Assembly (NCBI GenBank): GCA_021819535.1
Contig: JAKAQU010000016.1
Span: 1 to 16,087 of the forward strand
Length of the DNA: 16,087 nucleotides
Source of the DNA: Pseudomonadota bacterium
Lineage (GTDB): Bacteria; Pseudomonadota; Alphaproteobacteria; Acetobacterales; Acetobacteraceae
Reading direction: 5' to 3'
Position numbers and translations under genes: made by a program. Position 1 is the first letter of the stretch, and each line of letters begins with the position of its first letter. The notes beneath the pieces were generated by a model that worked only from the letters and a program-made list of their open reading frames with translations, had not been told where the DNA came from and did not search any database. Shown here piece by piece: positions 7,524 through 15,287 of this stretch.

Positions 7524-8009
7524 TCAAGACGCCGGGCAGCGCACCAGCGGGTTGGGAAAATCCTCGCAGCCGGGAAAGGTGATTTCATTTTCACCGTGGC
7601 GCTCGACATGGAGGAGATCGGGGCTTTCGCAGCCGAAACCGGCAAGGCCCGCCCCCCCCGGCTGGCCGCCGGAAAGCCCGAGCAGCCCGCCGCCATTATC
7701 AGCGGGCGCCGGCGCGCTCGGCTCGAAGCGGAATTCAAAGCCGCTTTCGGTCGCCCGCACGGTCGCCACCAGATGCTGCTCATAGGTCGGCTCGGTGAGC
7801 GTACTGCGCAGCACGACATCGCGGGTAAAAATTACCGTCGGCTGCGCAAGACAGGTTGCCGCGGTGATTTGCGAGGGGGCGGGAAACGTGCCGCCGGTCC
7901 AGACCCCGAACAGCCAGGCCTGCGGCGGCTCGGTATTCTGCGCCCGCGCCGGCGCGAGGGCGGCGAGCAGACTGGTCGCGGCGAGCAGATGAATAACGGG
8001 GCGGCGCAT
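7524..8009 (-). CDS. Small secreted protein of unknown function with four cysteines
   Basis: I do not recognise this family. The 161-residue protein starts with a signal peptide (MRRPVIHLLAATSLLAALAP, cleavage likely after ARA at residue 23), so it is periplasmic or secreted. The mature part has an opening WLFGVWTGGTFPAP, four cysteines (53, 127, 148, 158) that could form two disulfides, and a glycine-rich stretch at 106-126. ATG 8009 was chosen over an upstream ATG at 8057 because GGGAGGAAAG stands directly before it and the signal peptide then begins cleanly. It follows the RND permease stop by 79 bases on the same strand and precedes the SDR, so it may be an accessory of the efflux system, but this is position-based only. 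Confidence 0.75.
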   Translation of the reverse strand: MRRPVIHLLAATSLLAALAPARAQNTEPPQAWLFGVWTGGTFPAPSQITAATCLAQPTVIFTRDVVLRSTLTEPTYEQHLVATVRATESGFEFRFEPSAPAPADNGGGLLGLSGGQPGGAGLAGFGCESPDLLHVERHGENEITFPGCEDFPNPLVRCPAS

Positions 8010-8088
8010 CTTTCCTCCCATGTCCCGATCAGCGTATGGCATGACATTAACGGCCAAACCCGCCGCGACGCCAGCCCATCGGGGCCGA

Positions 8089-11000
8089 TCACGCGCCCTC
8101 GGGCGGGCCGAAGCGCCCGAAGCGCCAGGCGAGGATGGGCAGAACCAGAAGATTGAGCGCCATCGAACTCACCAGCCCGCCGAGAATGACCAGCGCCATC
8201 GGCCCTTCGATCTCGCGCCCGGGATCGCCCATGCCGAACACCAGCGGCGAGAGGCCGAGCGCCGTCACCAGCGACGTCATGACGATCGGCGCCAAGCGAT
8301 CGCCGGCGCCGCGGAGCGCCACCGCCGCCCCCCAGGGCCGGTGATCGACGCTGACCAGATGCTCGTAATGCGAAATCATCATGATCGCGTTGCGGAGCGT
8401 GATGCCGAACAGGGTGACGAAGCCGACGGTCGCGCCGAGCGTCAAAACGCCGCCCGAGGCGAACACGGCGAGCACGCCGCCGACCAGGGCGAAGGGCAGG
8501 TTGGCGAGGATCAGCAAAAGATTGCGCGCATTCTGCGTCACCACCCAGAGCAGCGCGATGACCCCGATCCCGGCGAGCCCGGCGCGGAGCACGAGATCGC
8601 GCGTCGCCCGTGCCTCGGCGACCGCGGTGCCGGAATATTCGAGATAGGTGCCGGGCGGAAGTTTCACCTCGGCGGCGAGGCGGGCGCGGATGGCGCCGAG
8701 AGCCCCCTCGGCATCGCGCGCGGTGATGGTCGCGGTTACCGTCTGCACCCGCCGCGCGCCGATATGCTGTAGTGCGGCACGGCCCTCGCGCTCGAAAACA
8801 TCGGCGATGTCGCCGAGCGCAACCTCCGTTCCATCCCCGGCGCGAAGCAGGAGTGCCCGAAGTGCTGCGAGATCGTGCCGGAGATCGGGCTTGAGCAGGA
8901 CGACGATCGGGCGAACCAGACTCCCCTCGGCGACCGCGCCCACCGTCTCGCCCTGATAGGCCGTGGCAATGGCGTCGCTCACTTCGCCTGCGCTAAGCCC
9001 GGCGCGGCGGAGATCGGCGGGACGGAGGCGAATGGCGATCTCGGGGGCGCCGGGCGGGGCCTGCACCGTCACATCGGCAAGTCCCGGCATGGCGCCGAGT
9101 TCATGCGCGATCGCCGCCCCTGCCTGATCGAGGGCGTCGAGATCATGGCCAAAAACATTGATCACCAGCGGCGCGGTATAGCCCGAGAGCGTCTCGTCGA
9201 TGCGCTCGGTGAGAAAGGAGCTGATCGCGAAACTGATGCCGGTGAACCGGGCAAGGCTCGCGCGGAGATCGGCATTCGCCTTGGCCGCCTCGGCGCTGGA
9301 GAGGCCGGGGCGGAGATCGACATCGAATTCGCTATATTCCGGCCCCCAGGTATCCTCCGACAATTCCGCCCGCCCGACCCGCTGCGAAACCACCCGAACC
9401 ATGGGCAAGGCGGCGATGGCGCGGCTGATCAGGCGGCCCTCGCGCAGCGATTCGGTGATCGAGGTGCCAGGCACCGTCGCGACATGGGCGACGAGATGGC
9501 CCTCGTTGAGTTCGGGCAGGAATGCTCCGGCAAAAAAGGGCAGCGCCGCGCAGCCGGCGATGGTCGCCATGAGCGTCGCCGCGACCACGCCGCCGGCATG
9601 GCGCATGGCGACGACGAGGGCGCGCTCGTAGCGGCGGCGGAGAAAGCGGATCACCGGCGGCTCGGCCCGGGTCTCTTTTCGCCGCACCAACAGCAGCATG
9701 GCGAGCGCCGGGGTGACGGTGAGCGCGATCAGGAGGGAGGCGAGAATGGCGAGGATGTAGGCGAGGCCAAGGGGCGCGAAAAACCGCCCGGCGAGGCCCG
9801 GCAGGGCGAGAATGGGCAAGAACACCAGAACGACGATGAACGTCGCATGCACGACGGCGCCACGCACTTCGAGCGAGGCCGCGAGCACGACCGATGCCGG
9901 CGGGCGCGGCGCGGGCGCGCTCCGGTTCTCGCGCAGCCGGCGGGTGATGTTCTCGACATCGATCACCGCGTCGTCCACCACCTCGCCGATGGCGATGGCG
10001 AGCCCGCCGAGCGTCATGGTGTTGAGCGAAACGCCGAGTTTTTGCAGCACCAGGACCGCGGCCAGGAGCGAAAGCGGGATGGCGAGGCAGGAGATGGCGG
10101 CGGTGCGAAGATCGAACAGGAACAAAAACAAGACCACGATCACGAGGACGCCGCCGAGCACCAGGGAGGCGCCGACATTGCCGATCGCGGTGCGGATGAA
10201 ATCGGCCGGGCGGAAGAGATCGTCGTGAAGCGTGATGCCCCGCGCCGCGAGATCGGCGCGCAGCCCGACGATCGCGCGCAACACCCGCTCGGTCACCTCG
10301 ACGGTGTTCGCGCCGTATTGCGCCGATACCACGATGACGACCCCGGGCTCGCCCATCACGCTCGCCGCACCGAACGGCGGCAGAGATGCGAGACGGATAT
10401 CGGCGACATCGCCGAGCGTGACGCGCCCCGCCGCCCCCCGCGCCACCAGCCTTCCGGCAAGCTCCGCCGCGTTCGTGGTCTGGGCCCGGATATCGAGCAC
10501 CAGGCGCTGATTGGGTGTCTCGATGAACCCCGCCCCGCGCAGCGCGCTCGCCCGCCGCGCCGCCGCGAGCACCTCGTCGAGGCCGAGATCGAAGCGCGCG
10601 AGCCGCGCAGGGTCGATGCCGATACTCAGTGCCGCGACATCGCCGCCAAAAACGGCGGCGTTGGCGACGCCGGGAACGGCGAGGAGGCGCGGGCGGAGCG
10701 TCCCGTCGGCGGCGTCGCGGAGATCGATCTGGCTCACCCCCGCCCGCCCCGGCGTGAGGCCGAGAATGAGCACGGTCGAGGTCGAGGAGGCGAGCGGGGC
10801 GAGGGTCGGCGGAGGCACGCCGGGCGGCAGACGCCGCACCGCGCTCGCCAGCCGCTCGGCGACGATTTCGCGGTCGCGGTAGAGATCGCTCGTCTCGCCG
10901 AACAGCACGGTCACGACCGAAAGCCCCTGGATCGAGGTCGAGCGCAGCGCCTCCACCCCGGGTGCCCCGCCGAGCGCATCCTCGATCGGCTGTGTCACCA

Positions 11001-11214
11001 GGGTTTCCACCTGCTCAGGCGACAGCCCCGGCGCTTCGGTCTGGAGCACGACCTCATGGGGGGCGAATTCGGGAAACACATCGTAGCTGAGCCGCGGCAG
11101 GGTATAGGCGCCATACGCCAGAAGTGTCAGGCAGAGCGCGGTGATGACGCCGCGAAACCGAATGGCGAAGGCGATCAGAGCCGCCTGCAGCCCGCGCGGC
11201 GCGTGCGGGGTCAC
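8089..11214 (-). CDS. RND efflux permease, HME/CzcA-leaning clade
   Basis: This 1041-residue inner-membrane pump has the full RND layout: a first transmembrane helix near 12-37, a periplasmic porter loop, helices 2-6 (about 340-520), helix 7 near 540, a second porter loop, and helices 8-12 at the end. Helix 4 carries GEVVDDAVIDVEN (410-422) with the paired Asp414/Asp415 proton-relay residues. In the TM10 region the usual lysine position holds Arg941 (GITLRNAIMMISHYEHL). The porter segment QRVGRAELSEDTWGPEYSEF resembles CzcA/CusA-type pumps. I therefore place it nearer the heavy-metal group than the drug pumps, but no metal-site residues can be assigned with confidence. The start is GTG 11214, overlapping the adaptor stop as GTGA. 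Substrate unknown. Confidence 0.93.
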   Translation of the reverse strand: MTPHAPRGLQAALIAFAIRFRGVITALCLTLLAYGAYTLPRLSYDVFPEFAPHEVVLQTEAPGLSPEQVETLVTQPIEDALGGAPGVEALRSTSIQGLSVVTVLFGETSDLYRDREIVAERLASAVRRLPPGVPPPTLAPLASSTSTVLILGLTPGRAGVSQIDLRDAADGTLRPRLLAVPGVANAAVFGGDVAALSIGIDPARLARFDLGLDEVLAAARRASALRGAGFIETPNQRLVLDIRAQTTNAAELAGRLVARGAAGRVTLGDVADIRLASLPPFGAASVMGEPGVVIVVSAQYGANTVEVTERVLRAIVGLRADLAARGITLHDDLFRPADFIRTAIGNVGASLVLGGVLVIVVLFLFLFDLRTAAISCLAIPLSLLAAVLVLQKLGVSLNTMTLGGLAIAIGEVVDDAVIDVENITRRLRENRSAPAPRPPASVVLAASLEVRGAVVHATFIVVLVFLPILALPGLAGRFFAPLGLAYILAILASLLIALTVTPALAMLLLVRRKETRAEPPVIRFLRRRYERALVVAMRHAGGVVAATLMATIAGCAALPFFAGAFLPELNEGHLVAHVATVPGTSITESLREGRLISRAIAALPMVRVVSQRVGRAELSEDTWGPEYSEFDVDLRPGLSSAEAAKANADLRASLARFTGISFAISSFLTERIDETLSGYTAPLVINVFGHDLDALDQAGAAIAHELGAMPGLADVTVQAPPGAPEIAIRLRPADLRRAGLSAGEVSDAIATAYQGETVGAVAEGSLVRPIVVLLKPDLRHDLAALRALLLRAGDGTEVALGDIADVFEREGRAALQHIGARRVQTVTATITARDAEGALGAIRARLAAEVKLPPGTYLEYSGTAVAEARATRDLVLRAGLAGIGVIALLWVVTQNARNLLLILANLPFALVGGVLAVFASGGVLTLGATVGFVTLFGITLRNAIMMISHYEHLVSVDHRPWGAAVALRGAGDRLAPIVMTSLVTALGLSPLVFGMGDPGREIEGPMALVILGGLVSSMALNLLVLPILAWRFGRFGPPEGA

Positions 11215-12317
11215 GGGTCGCTATCCCCCTCCCCGAGCTGGATCTGGCTCCTGAATTCTTCGGAAAACAGCGCGGCAGCACCACTTCCGACGACGGTGAG
11301 CGGCGCGTTGCCGGCTTGGGCCGGGATGATGAAGCCACCCCCTGGCGCCGGCTCGTCGGTGTCGATCGCGAGGCGGGCAAAACGCCCGGGCGCGATCTCG
11401 CGATAGACCCAGGCCCGCCCCTGCCACCACAGCACCGCCTCGGCCGGCACGCGAAGGGCTGCCGGGCGCATGGGGCCGGGCAGCGTGACCGCGAGATTCA
11501 TGCCGGCCAAAGCCCCGCGCCCGCAGCGCGCGGCATAGAGGAGAAGCGGCGCCTGGCTGCGCGGATCGACGCGGGAAAGGCGCGAGACCAGACCAAACTC
11601 GATTTGCGCCCCCTCCCCTTCCCCGGCCAGTGTCGCATAGGCTTTGGCCGGCGGGTTGCGCGACGCCTCCGCCGGCGCGTGAGGCGGCTCCCCGACCGCG
11701 AGCAGACATTCCTCGCCCCGCGCAAGGGATTGCGCGAACGAGCCGGCGGCGATGAGATCGGGGCCAAGCACCGGCCCCCATTGGCTCGACGCCGCGGCAG
11801 CGAGCAGGCGGAGATCGGCCTCACGCCCGGCCCGCGTGGCCGCCGCCGCGCGGTCATTCGCCGCCGCTGCCTCCAGTGCCGCCGCCGAGACGTTATGCTG
11901 ATCGCGAAACAGAACCTGGTCACGCCGGTGCTCCGCCGCCGCCGCGTCCGCTCGCGCTTCCGCCTCGTCACGCGCCGCCCGCGCGGCGGCCGCGCGCTGC
12001 ATGAGATCGGCGAGCGGCGCGGGGTCGAGGACGGTCGCGAAGCTTGCCATCATCATCGGTTGCGGCGCCGGTTTCAGGGTCAGAAGAGCGATCCCGCTCG
12101 CCGCCGCCGCCGCCGTATCGAGCGCGATCACCGGCTCCCCACCCGGCGCCGGCGCCGGTGCCACCGGTTTGGGCCGGGCGGCGGCCGCGTCATCGTCATC
12201 GCCGCCGCGATTGGCGAGATAGAGCGCGATCAGCCCGGCGGCGGCGGCCGCGATGAGAAGGGTTGCGAGCGCGGCGAGCAGCCGCCGGCGCCAGGCGCTG
12301 GTCCGGCGTCCGGTCAT
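11211..12317 (-). CDS. Periplasmic adaptor (membrane fusion) protein of RND efflux system, unusual architecture
   Basis: The 368-residue protein links the RND permease to the outer-membrane factor. It has one N-terminal membrane anchor (about 12-36), then an acidic patch of four Asp (40-43) and a Pro/Ala-rich linker. A hydrophobic strand and VLDPAPLADL lead directly into an alanine-rich coiled-coil hairpin (about 102-178), followed by beta-barrel and membrane-proximal parts (MNLAVTLPGP, LRVPAEAVLWWQGRAWVY). The lipoyl half-motif that normally precedes the hairpin is not obvious, so the barrel-sandwich domain seems reduced. ATG 12317 overlaps the outer-membrane gene stop (ATGA) and its own stop overlaps the permease GTG, so all three are translationally coupled. 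Identity rests on this context, the hairpin and the C-terminal part; a Met triplet at 88-90 might hint at metal but is not proof. Confidence 0.87.
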   Translation of the reverse strand: MTGRRTSAWRRRLLAALATLLIAAAAAGLIALYLANRGGDDDDAAAARPKPVAPAPAPGGEPVIALDTAAAAASGIALLTLKPAPQPMMMASFATVLDPAPLADLMQRAAAARAARDEAEARADAAAAEHRRDQVLFRDQHNVSAAALEAAAANDRAAAATRAGREADLRLLAAAASSQWGPVLGPDLIAAGSFAQSLARGEECLLAVGEPPHAPAEASRNPPAKAYATLAGEGEGAQIEFGLVSRLSRVDPRSQAPLLLYAARCGRGALAGMNLAVTLPGPMRPAALRVPAEAVLWWQGRAWVYREIAPGRFARLAIDTDEPAPGGGFIIPAQAGNAPLTVVGSGAAALFSEEFRSQIQLGEGDSDP

Positions 12318-13807
12318 GGATGGGCGGGAAGTGCTGCGCCGGCGAATTCGGCGCGGGGCGGCGGCGCGAGATCCGGGAGCGTGGCCCCGGGGTCGAACAG
12401 CGGCTGGCGGAGCGCGTCCTCCAATTCGCCGATCGCGGCCAATTCGGCGACGCGGGCATCGAGCCAGGAGAGCCGGGCATGGGCCTCGTCGACCTCGCCG
12501 GCCAGCGCCGTCGGCTGATCGGCGGCGCCGGCGCGAAAGGCGCGCGCGATCTCGCCGGCCCGCGCCGCTTCGAGGGCCAGCAACGCATCGGCTGCGTGCA
12601 GCCCGGCCTCGGCCGCGCGGTAATCCGCCCCGGCCTGATCGAGCGCGGCGATGATACGCGCCTCAAGCGCCAGAAACCGCGCCGCCTCCTGATTGCGCCG
12701 CGCCAGCGCTTCGCCGATCCGCCCCTGGTTCTGATTGAGGATCGGGAGATCGAACCCCGGCGCGATGGCGTAGGTATTGATCCCCTGATACCAGTTATAG
12801 CCGGGGCTGAGGGTGAGATTGGGGTATCGGTTGGCGATCTCCGCGCGGAGGGCCGCATCCGCCGCCGCATAGCTCGCAAGCCCGGCCTTAACGTCGCTCC
12901 GGCCGAGGAGTGCTGCGCGCCGGAGCCGCCCCTCGACGCCTCCCCCTTGGGCCTCCCCCTCGGCATCGCCCGGGGCGAGATCGGCGGCCAGCACCGGGGG
13001 ATGGGCGATGCGGTCGAAATCGAGTGCGACACCCGACAATGCGGCGAGCGGAATGCCGATTGCCGCCGCGAGCTTGGCTTCGGCGAGCGCTTCCGCCCGC
13101 GCGGCATCGCTCATCGCGCTCGCGACGTTCATGACGCCGATGCGAACGGCACTCACCTCGGCCGCGTCCGCGGCCCCCGCGGCGAGGCGCGCCTCTTGGG
13201 CGGCGACGAGCCGGCGCGCCGGCGCCGCCTCGGCGGCGAGAAGGGCGGCCCGCTCGCGCGCCGTCCACAACGCCAGCAGGGCATCACGCACCCCGCTCCT
13301 CACCTGCCAGCCGGCGGTGATGAGATCCTGCCGCGCCGCATCGGCGAGCGCGGTTGCGTTGGCGATGCGCTCGCTGCGCTTGCTCCCGGTTTCGATCACG
13401 GCATTGACGACGGCGCCGAACAGAAATGGCGGCGGGACGAGTGCGACACTCGGGTTGGGCCGCTCCGCCGCCGTCACCTTGCCGGCTTCGGCGACAGCGA
13501 GCGCGCTTCGCGCGACATCGAGATCGGGGTGGAAATAAAGCGCGGCCAGCGTCAGGCGGCGGAGCGTCCAGGATGGCGGGCCGGCTGATGGCGCGACGGC
13601 GCCCGGTTCGAGACGTTCGGCGGCGCTGATGAAAGCGAGGAGCCGCGGATCATCGAGCCGGCGCCCCTCCAGCGCGGTCGCCGCGGCATCGGGTGAGAGC
13701 GCCTGGGACGACGGCGCGCGCGCGCAACCGCCGGCCGAAGCGGCGAAAACGGCGAGAACGGCACCGCAGGCCGCAGCCACGGGGCGCGGGCATTTTCGTG
13801 CTCGCAT
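12314..13807 (-). CDS. TolC-family outer-membrane efflux lipoprotein
   Basis: This is the first gene of the minus-strand efflux operon and encodes a 497-residue outer-membrane channel. I chose ATG 13807 over the longer frame back to 14206, because GAGG lies upstream at good spacing, the longer form would overlap maiA, and from here the N-terminus is a lipoprotein signal ending SAGGC (Cys28). Two TolC-type helical repeats are seen: one around 90-260 (WTLRRLTLAALYFHPDLDVA, then the AGKVTAAERPNPSVALVP stretch) and one around 300-480 (RRAALLGRSDVKAGLASYAA, NRYPNLTLSPGYNW, then a long alanine-rich helix). The LPILNQNQGRIGEA motif is typical of HME-type (CzcC-like) channels. It differs from the NodT-type channel encoded at the window start, which has the RRPD motif. 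It is coupled by ATGA to the adaptor gene. Confidence 0.92.
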   Translation of the reverse strand: MRARKCPRPVAAACGAVLAVFAASAGGCARAPSSQALSPDAAATALEGRRLDDPRLLAFISAAERLEPGAVAPSAGPPSWTLRRLTLAALYFHPDLDVARSALAVAEAGKVTAAERPNPSVALVPPPFLFGAVVNAVIETGSKRSERIANATALADAARQDLITAGWQVRSGVRDALLALWTARERAALLAAEAAPARRLVAAQEARLAAGAADAAEVSAVRIGVMNVASAMSDAARAEALAEAKLAAAIGIPLAALSGVALDFDRIAHPPVLAADLAPGDAEGEAQGGGVEGRLRRAALLGRSDVKAGLASYAAADAALRAEIANRYPNLTLSPGYNWYQGINTYAIAPGFDLPILNQNQGRIGEALARRNQEAARFLALEARIIAALDQAGADYRAAEAGLHAADALLALEAARAGEIARAFRAGAADQPTALAGEVDEAHARLSWLDARVAELAAIGELEDALRQPLFDPGATLPDLAPPPRAEFAGAALPAHP

Positions 13808-13826
13808 GTGCGGTCCTCGACTTCCC

Positions 13827-13855
13827 CCGATAGGTTTTACGGCGCGCTTCGGCAA
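13827..13855 (-). promoter_or_regulatory. Candidate promoter of the efflux operon
   Basis: Read on the minus strand, TTGCCG (complement at 13850-13855) is followed after 17 bases by TATCGG (complement at 13827-13832), about 20 bases before the outer-membrane gene's ATG. The -35 matches sigma70 in four of six positions and the spacing is ideal, but the -10 is poor. It overlaps the inverted repeat listed separately, which would let a regulator block or recruit polymerase. Confidence 0.35.
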
Positions 13856-13885
13856 AGATTGCCGGCATCTGCAAAAATTGCCGAA
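13848..13885. promoter_or_regulatory. Inverted repeat with repeated TTGCCG cores (possible operator of the efflux operon)
   Basis: TTCGGCAA (13848-13855) and TTGCCGAA (13878-13885) form exact 8-base inverted arms; allowing one bulged base they extend outward to about 12 (CGCTTCGGCAA against TTGCCGAAAGCG). Between them lies another TTGCCG (13859-13864), 19 bases before the last one and making a short GGCAA-AGA-TTGCC repeat with the left arm. Three TTGCC units in under 40 bases just upstream of the operon, overlapping the candidate -35 box, look like a cooperative regulator site. No regulator gene is visible nearby. Confidence 0.45.
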
Positions 13886-13945
13886 AGCGACCAACCCCGT
13901 CAAGCGCCGCGCCGGCCGCGAAACCCGCCCGGCCAGAATTGGGCG

Positions 13946-13976
13946 TCCCCGCGTTTTCGCCCGTGCGGGGATTTTT
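13946..13976 (+). terminator. Hairpin with T-tail after maiA, oriented for the plus strand
   Basis: TCCCCGC (13946-13952) pairs with GCGGGGA (13965-13971) across a 12-base loop, and five T follow at 13972-13976 on the plus strand. This is the form of an intrinsic terminator for plus-strand transcripts, although both flanking genes run on the minus strand. On the minus strand the hairpin lies just after the maiA stop but has no T-tail there. It might block antisense transcription into maiA or act weakly for maiA itself. Confidence 0.4.
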
Positions 13977-13979
13977 GCT

Positions 13980-14633
13980 CTATTCGGCGTCCGGCTGGCG
14001 TTCCGGTGCCGCGGATGCGAAAGCGGGATGGACGGCGGCGGCGGCCTCGGCGGCAAGCAGGCGCGGATACGGCGCGAGATCGACGCCGAAGCGCCGCGCA
14101 TTGAAAAGCTGCGGCACCAGGCAGATTTCCGCCAGCGTCGGCGCGGCCGCGAACAAAAACGGCCCTGCCGCCCCAGCCACCAGCGCCTCGCATGCCTGCA
14201 AGCCATCGGCGATCGTCTCGCGCGCCCAACCGGTCACCTCCTCCTCCGCCAGACCATGGACACGGAGCCGGTTGAGCACGCGCAAATTCTGCACCGGATG
14301 GATGTCGCAGGCGATGGCGAGCGCAAAGGCGCGAATGCGGGCGCGCCGTTCGGCGTCTCCGGGAAGGATCGGTGGCTCGGGGCAAGTCTCCTCCAGCCAT
14401 TCGCAAATCGCGATCGACTGGGTGAGAACGCCGCGGCCGGGCAGTTCCAGCGCCGGCACCAACCCTTGCGGGTTGAGCGCGAGATAGGCGGGCGCGCGCT
14501 GCTCGCCATGGCGGAGGTGATGGGCAACGAGACGCACCTCGACCCCTTTCAGCGCGAGCGCGATCCGCACCCGCCAGGCGGCGCCGGAACGGTAATAGCT
14601 GTGAAGACGGGGGAGCGCGGTTTCTGTCGTCAT
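13980..14633 (-). CDS. maiA: Maleylacetoacetate isomerase (zeta-class glutathione S-transferase)
   Basis: The 217-residue cytoplasmic enzyme should convert maleylacetoacetate to fumarylacetoacetate with glutathione, a late step of tyrosine/homogentisate or gentisate breakdown. Zeta-class features are SYYRSGAAWRVRIAL (12-26), NPQGLVPALEL with the cis-proline (54-64), LTQSIAICEWLEE (70-82) and the very typical IACDIHPVQNLRVL (107-120). In the zeta S-S-C motif only the first Ser is kept (Ser16); the next two positions are Gly and Ala, so activity could be altered, though bacterial members often vary here. No homogentisate dioxygenase or fumarylacetoacetase gene lies in the window. ATG 14633 has a GGAGA about 11 bases upstream. 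A related glutathione-dependent isomerase with another substrate is possible. Confidence 0.85.
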   Translation of the reverse strand: MTTETALPRLHSYYRSGAAWRVRIALALKGVEVRLVAHHLRHGEQRAPAYLALNPQGLVPALELPGRGVLTQSIAICEWLEETCPEPPILPGDAERRARIRAFALAIACDIHPVQNLRVLNRLRVHGLAEEEVTGWARETIADGLQACEALVAGAAGPFLFAAAPTLAEICLVPQLFNARRFGVDLAPYPRLLAAEAAAAVHPAFASAAPERQPDAE

Positions 14634-14708
14634 GAGCTGGTTCTTCTCCCGGGTTGGGTGGGCTCGCCTTTGAGGCTTTATTCCCCCTCCCCGATCAAGG
14701 CCAGAGAT

Positions 14709-14739
14709 CTTCGCGCAACCCGCGAAGCTTCCCTTCGCG
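14709..14739 (+). promoter_or_regulatory. Three-armed alternative hairpin upstream of the phasin gene
   Basis: The 7-mer CTTCGCG occurs at 14709-14715 and again at 14733-14739, and its complement CGCGAAG sits exactly between them at 14721-14727. Each flanking loop is five bases. The middle arm can pair with either neighbour but not both, giving two equal, mutually exclusive hairpins. The element lies in the 169-base divergent gap between maiA and the phasin gene, 64 bases before the phasin start. It may be a regulator site or part of the phasin leader RNA. Confidence 0.45.
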
Positions 14740-14802
14740 CCCGGCGGCGCCTAGGATGCCATCGGTCCCGATCGCCACGTTCAGGAGATGGAGAAAATCA
14801 TC

Positions 14803-15240
14803 ATGGCCAGCACCAGGAAGCCGGGCGAGACCTCGCCGCTATATTCCTTTGCCGACATGACCATGCCACAACTGCCGGACATGGAGGGGCTGCTCGGCGC
14901 CTATCGCCGCAATATCGAGGTCTTCACCACCGCCAACCGCATCGCCATGGAAGGGGCGCAGGCGGTGGGGCGGCGGAATATGGAAATCCTGCAGCAGACC
15001 ATGACCGAAATGAGCGAGGCGATGACGCTGTTGAGCGCGCTCGACCACCCTTCCCAGCGCGCGGCGAAACAGACCGAACTCGCGCGCCGCGCCTATGAGC
15101 GGGCGGTGAGCAACGCAAAAGAGCTGAGTGAGCTGATCCAACGCGCCAATGGCGAGGCAGTGGAAATCCTCAACCAGCGCTTCATGGAGGCAATGGAAGA
15201 GATTCGCGCGCTGATGGAGAAAGCCGGCGGCGGGCGCTGA
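14803..15240 (+). CDS. Phasin-family protein (PHA granule-associated)
   Basis: The 145-residue protein is a phasin, a small amphipathic helical protein that coats polyhydroxyalkanoate granules and controls their number and size. After a short N-terminal part (SPLYSFADMTMPQLPDM) it is almost entirely helical: GLLGAYRRNIEVFTTANRIA, then EGAQAVGRRNMEILQQTM, a central segment ending in KQTELARRAYERAVSNAKEL, and NGEAVEILNQRFMEAMEEIR, the standard pattern of the alphaproteobacterial Phasin_2 type. I chose ATG 14803; GGAG lies nine bases upstream, while the in-frame ATG at 14788 directly abuts AGGAG and cannot use it. No PHA synthase or depolymerase gene is seen here. The gene follows a hairpin-rich leader that may regulate it. 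Confidence 0.9.
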   Translation: MASTRKPGETSPLYSFADMTMPQLPDMEGLLGAYRRNIEVFTTANRIAMEGAQAVGRRNMEILQQTMTEMSEAMTLLSALDHPSQRAAKQTELARRAYERAVSNAKELSELIQRANGEAVEILNQRFMEAMEEIRALMEKAGGGR

Positions 15241-15287
15241 ACGCGCCGCGTCCGGCCTCTTGACGGCGAGGAGGCTTGCCCGGAGAG

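Noticed and set aside
8875..11406. Long plus-strand open frame of 843 codons opposite the RND permease
   Set aside because: It is rich in Arg, Gly, Asp and His with no recognisable domain, and lies antisense to a clear RND gene; GC-rich DNA commonly leaves such frames open.
12124..12170. GGCGCC/GCCGGC-rich repeat-like stretch in the adaptor gene
   Set aside because: It encodes the Pro/Ala/Gly linker and is explained by codon bias, not a true repeat element.
12314..14206. Longer version of the TolC-like protein starting at 14206
   Set aside because: It would overlap most of the 3' half of maiA; the start at 13807 has a ribosome site and gives a proper lipoprotein signal.
13629..15098. Plus-strand frame of 489 codons across maiA and the phasin gene
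   Set aside because: It is antisense to maiA and to the outer-membrane gene start, out of frame with the phasin, and low in complexity, with no family features.
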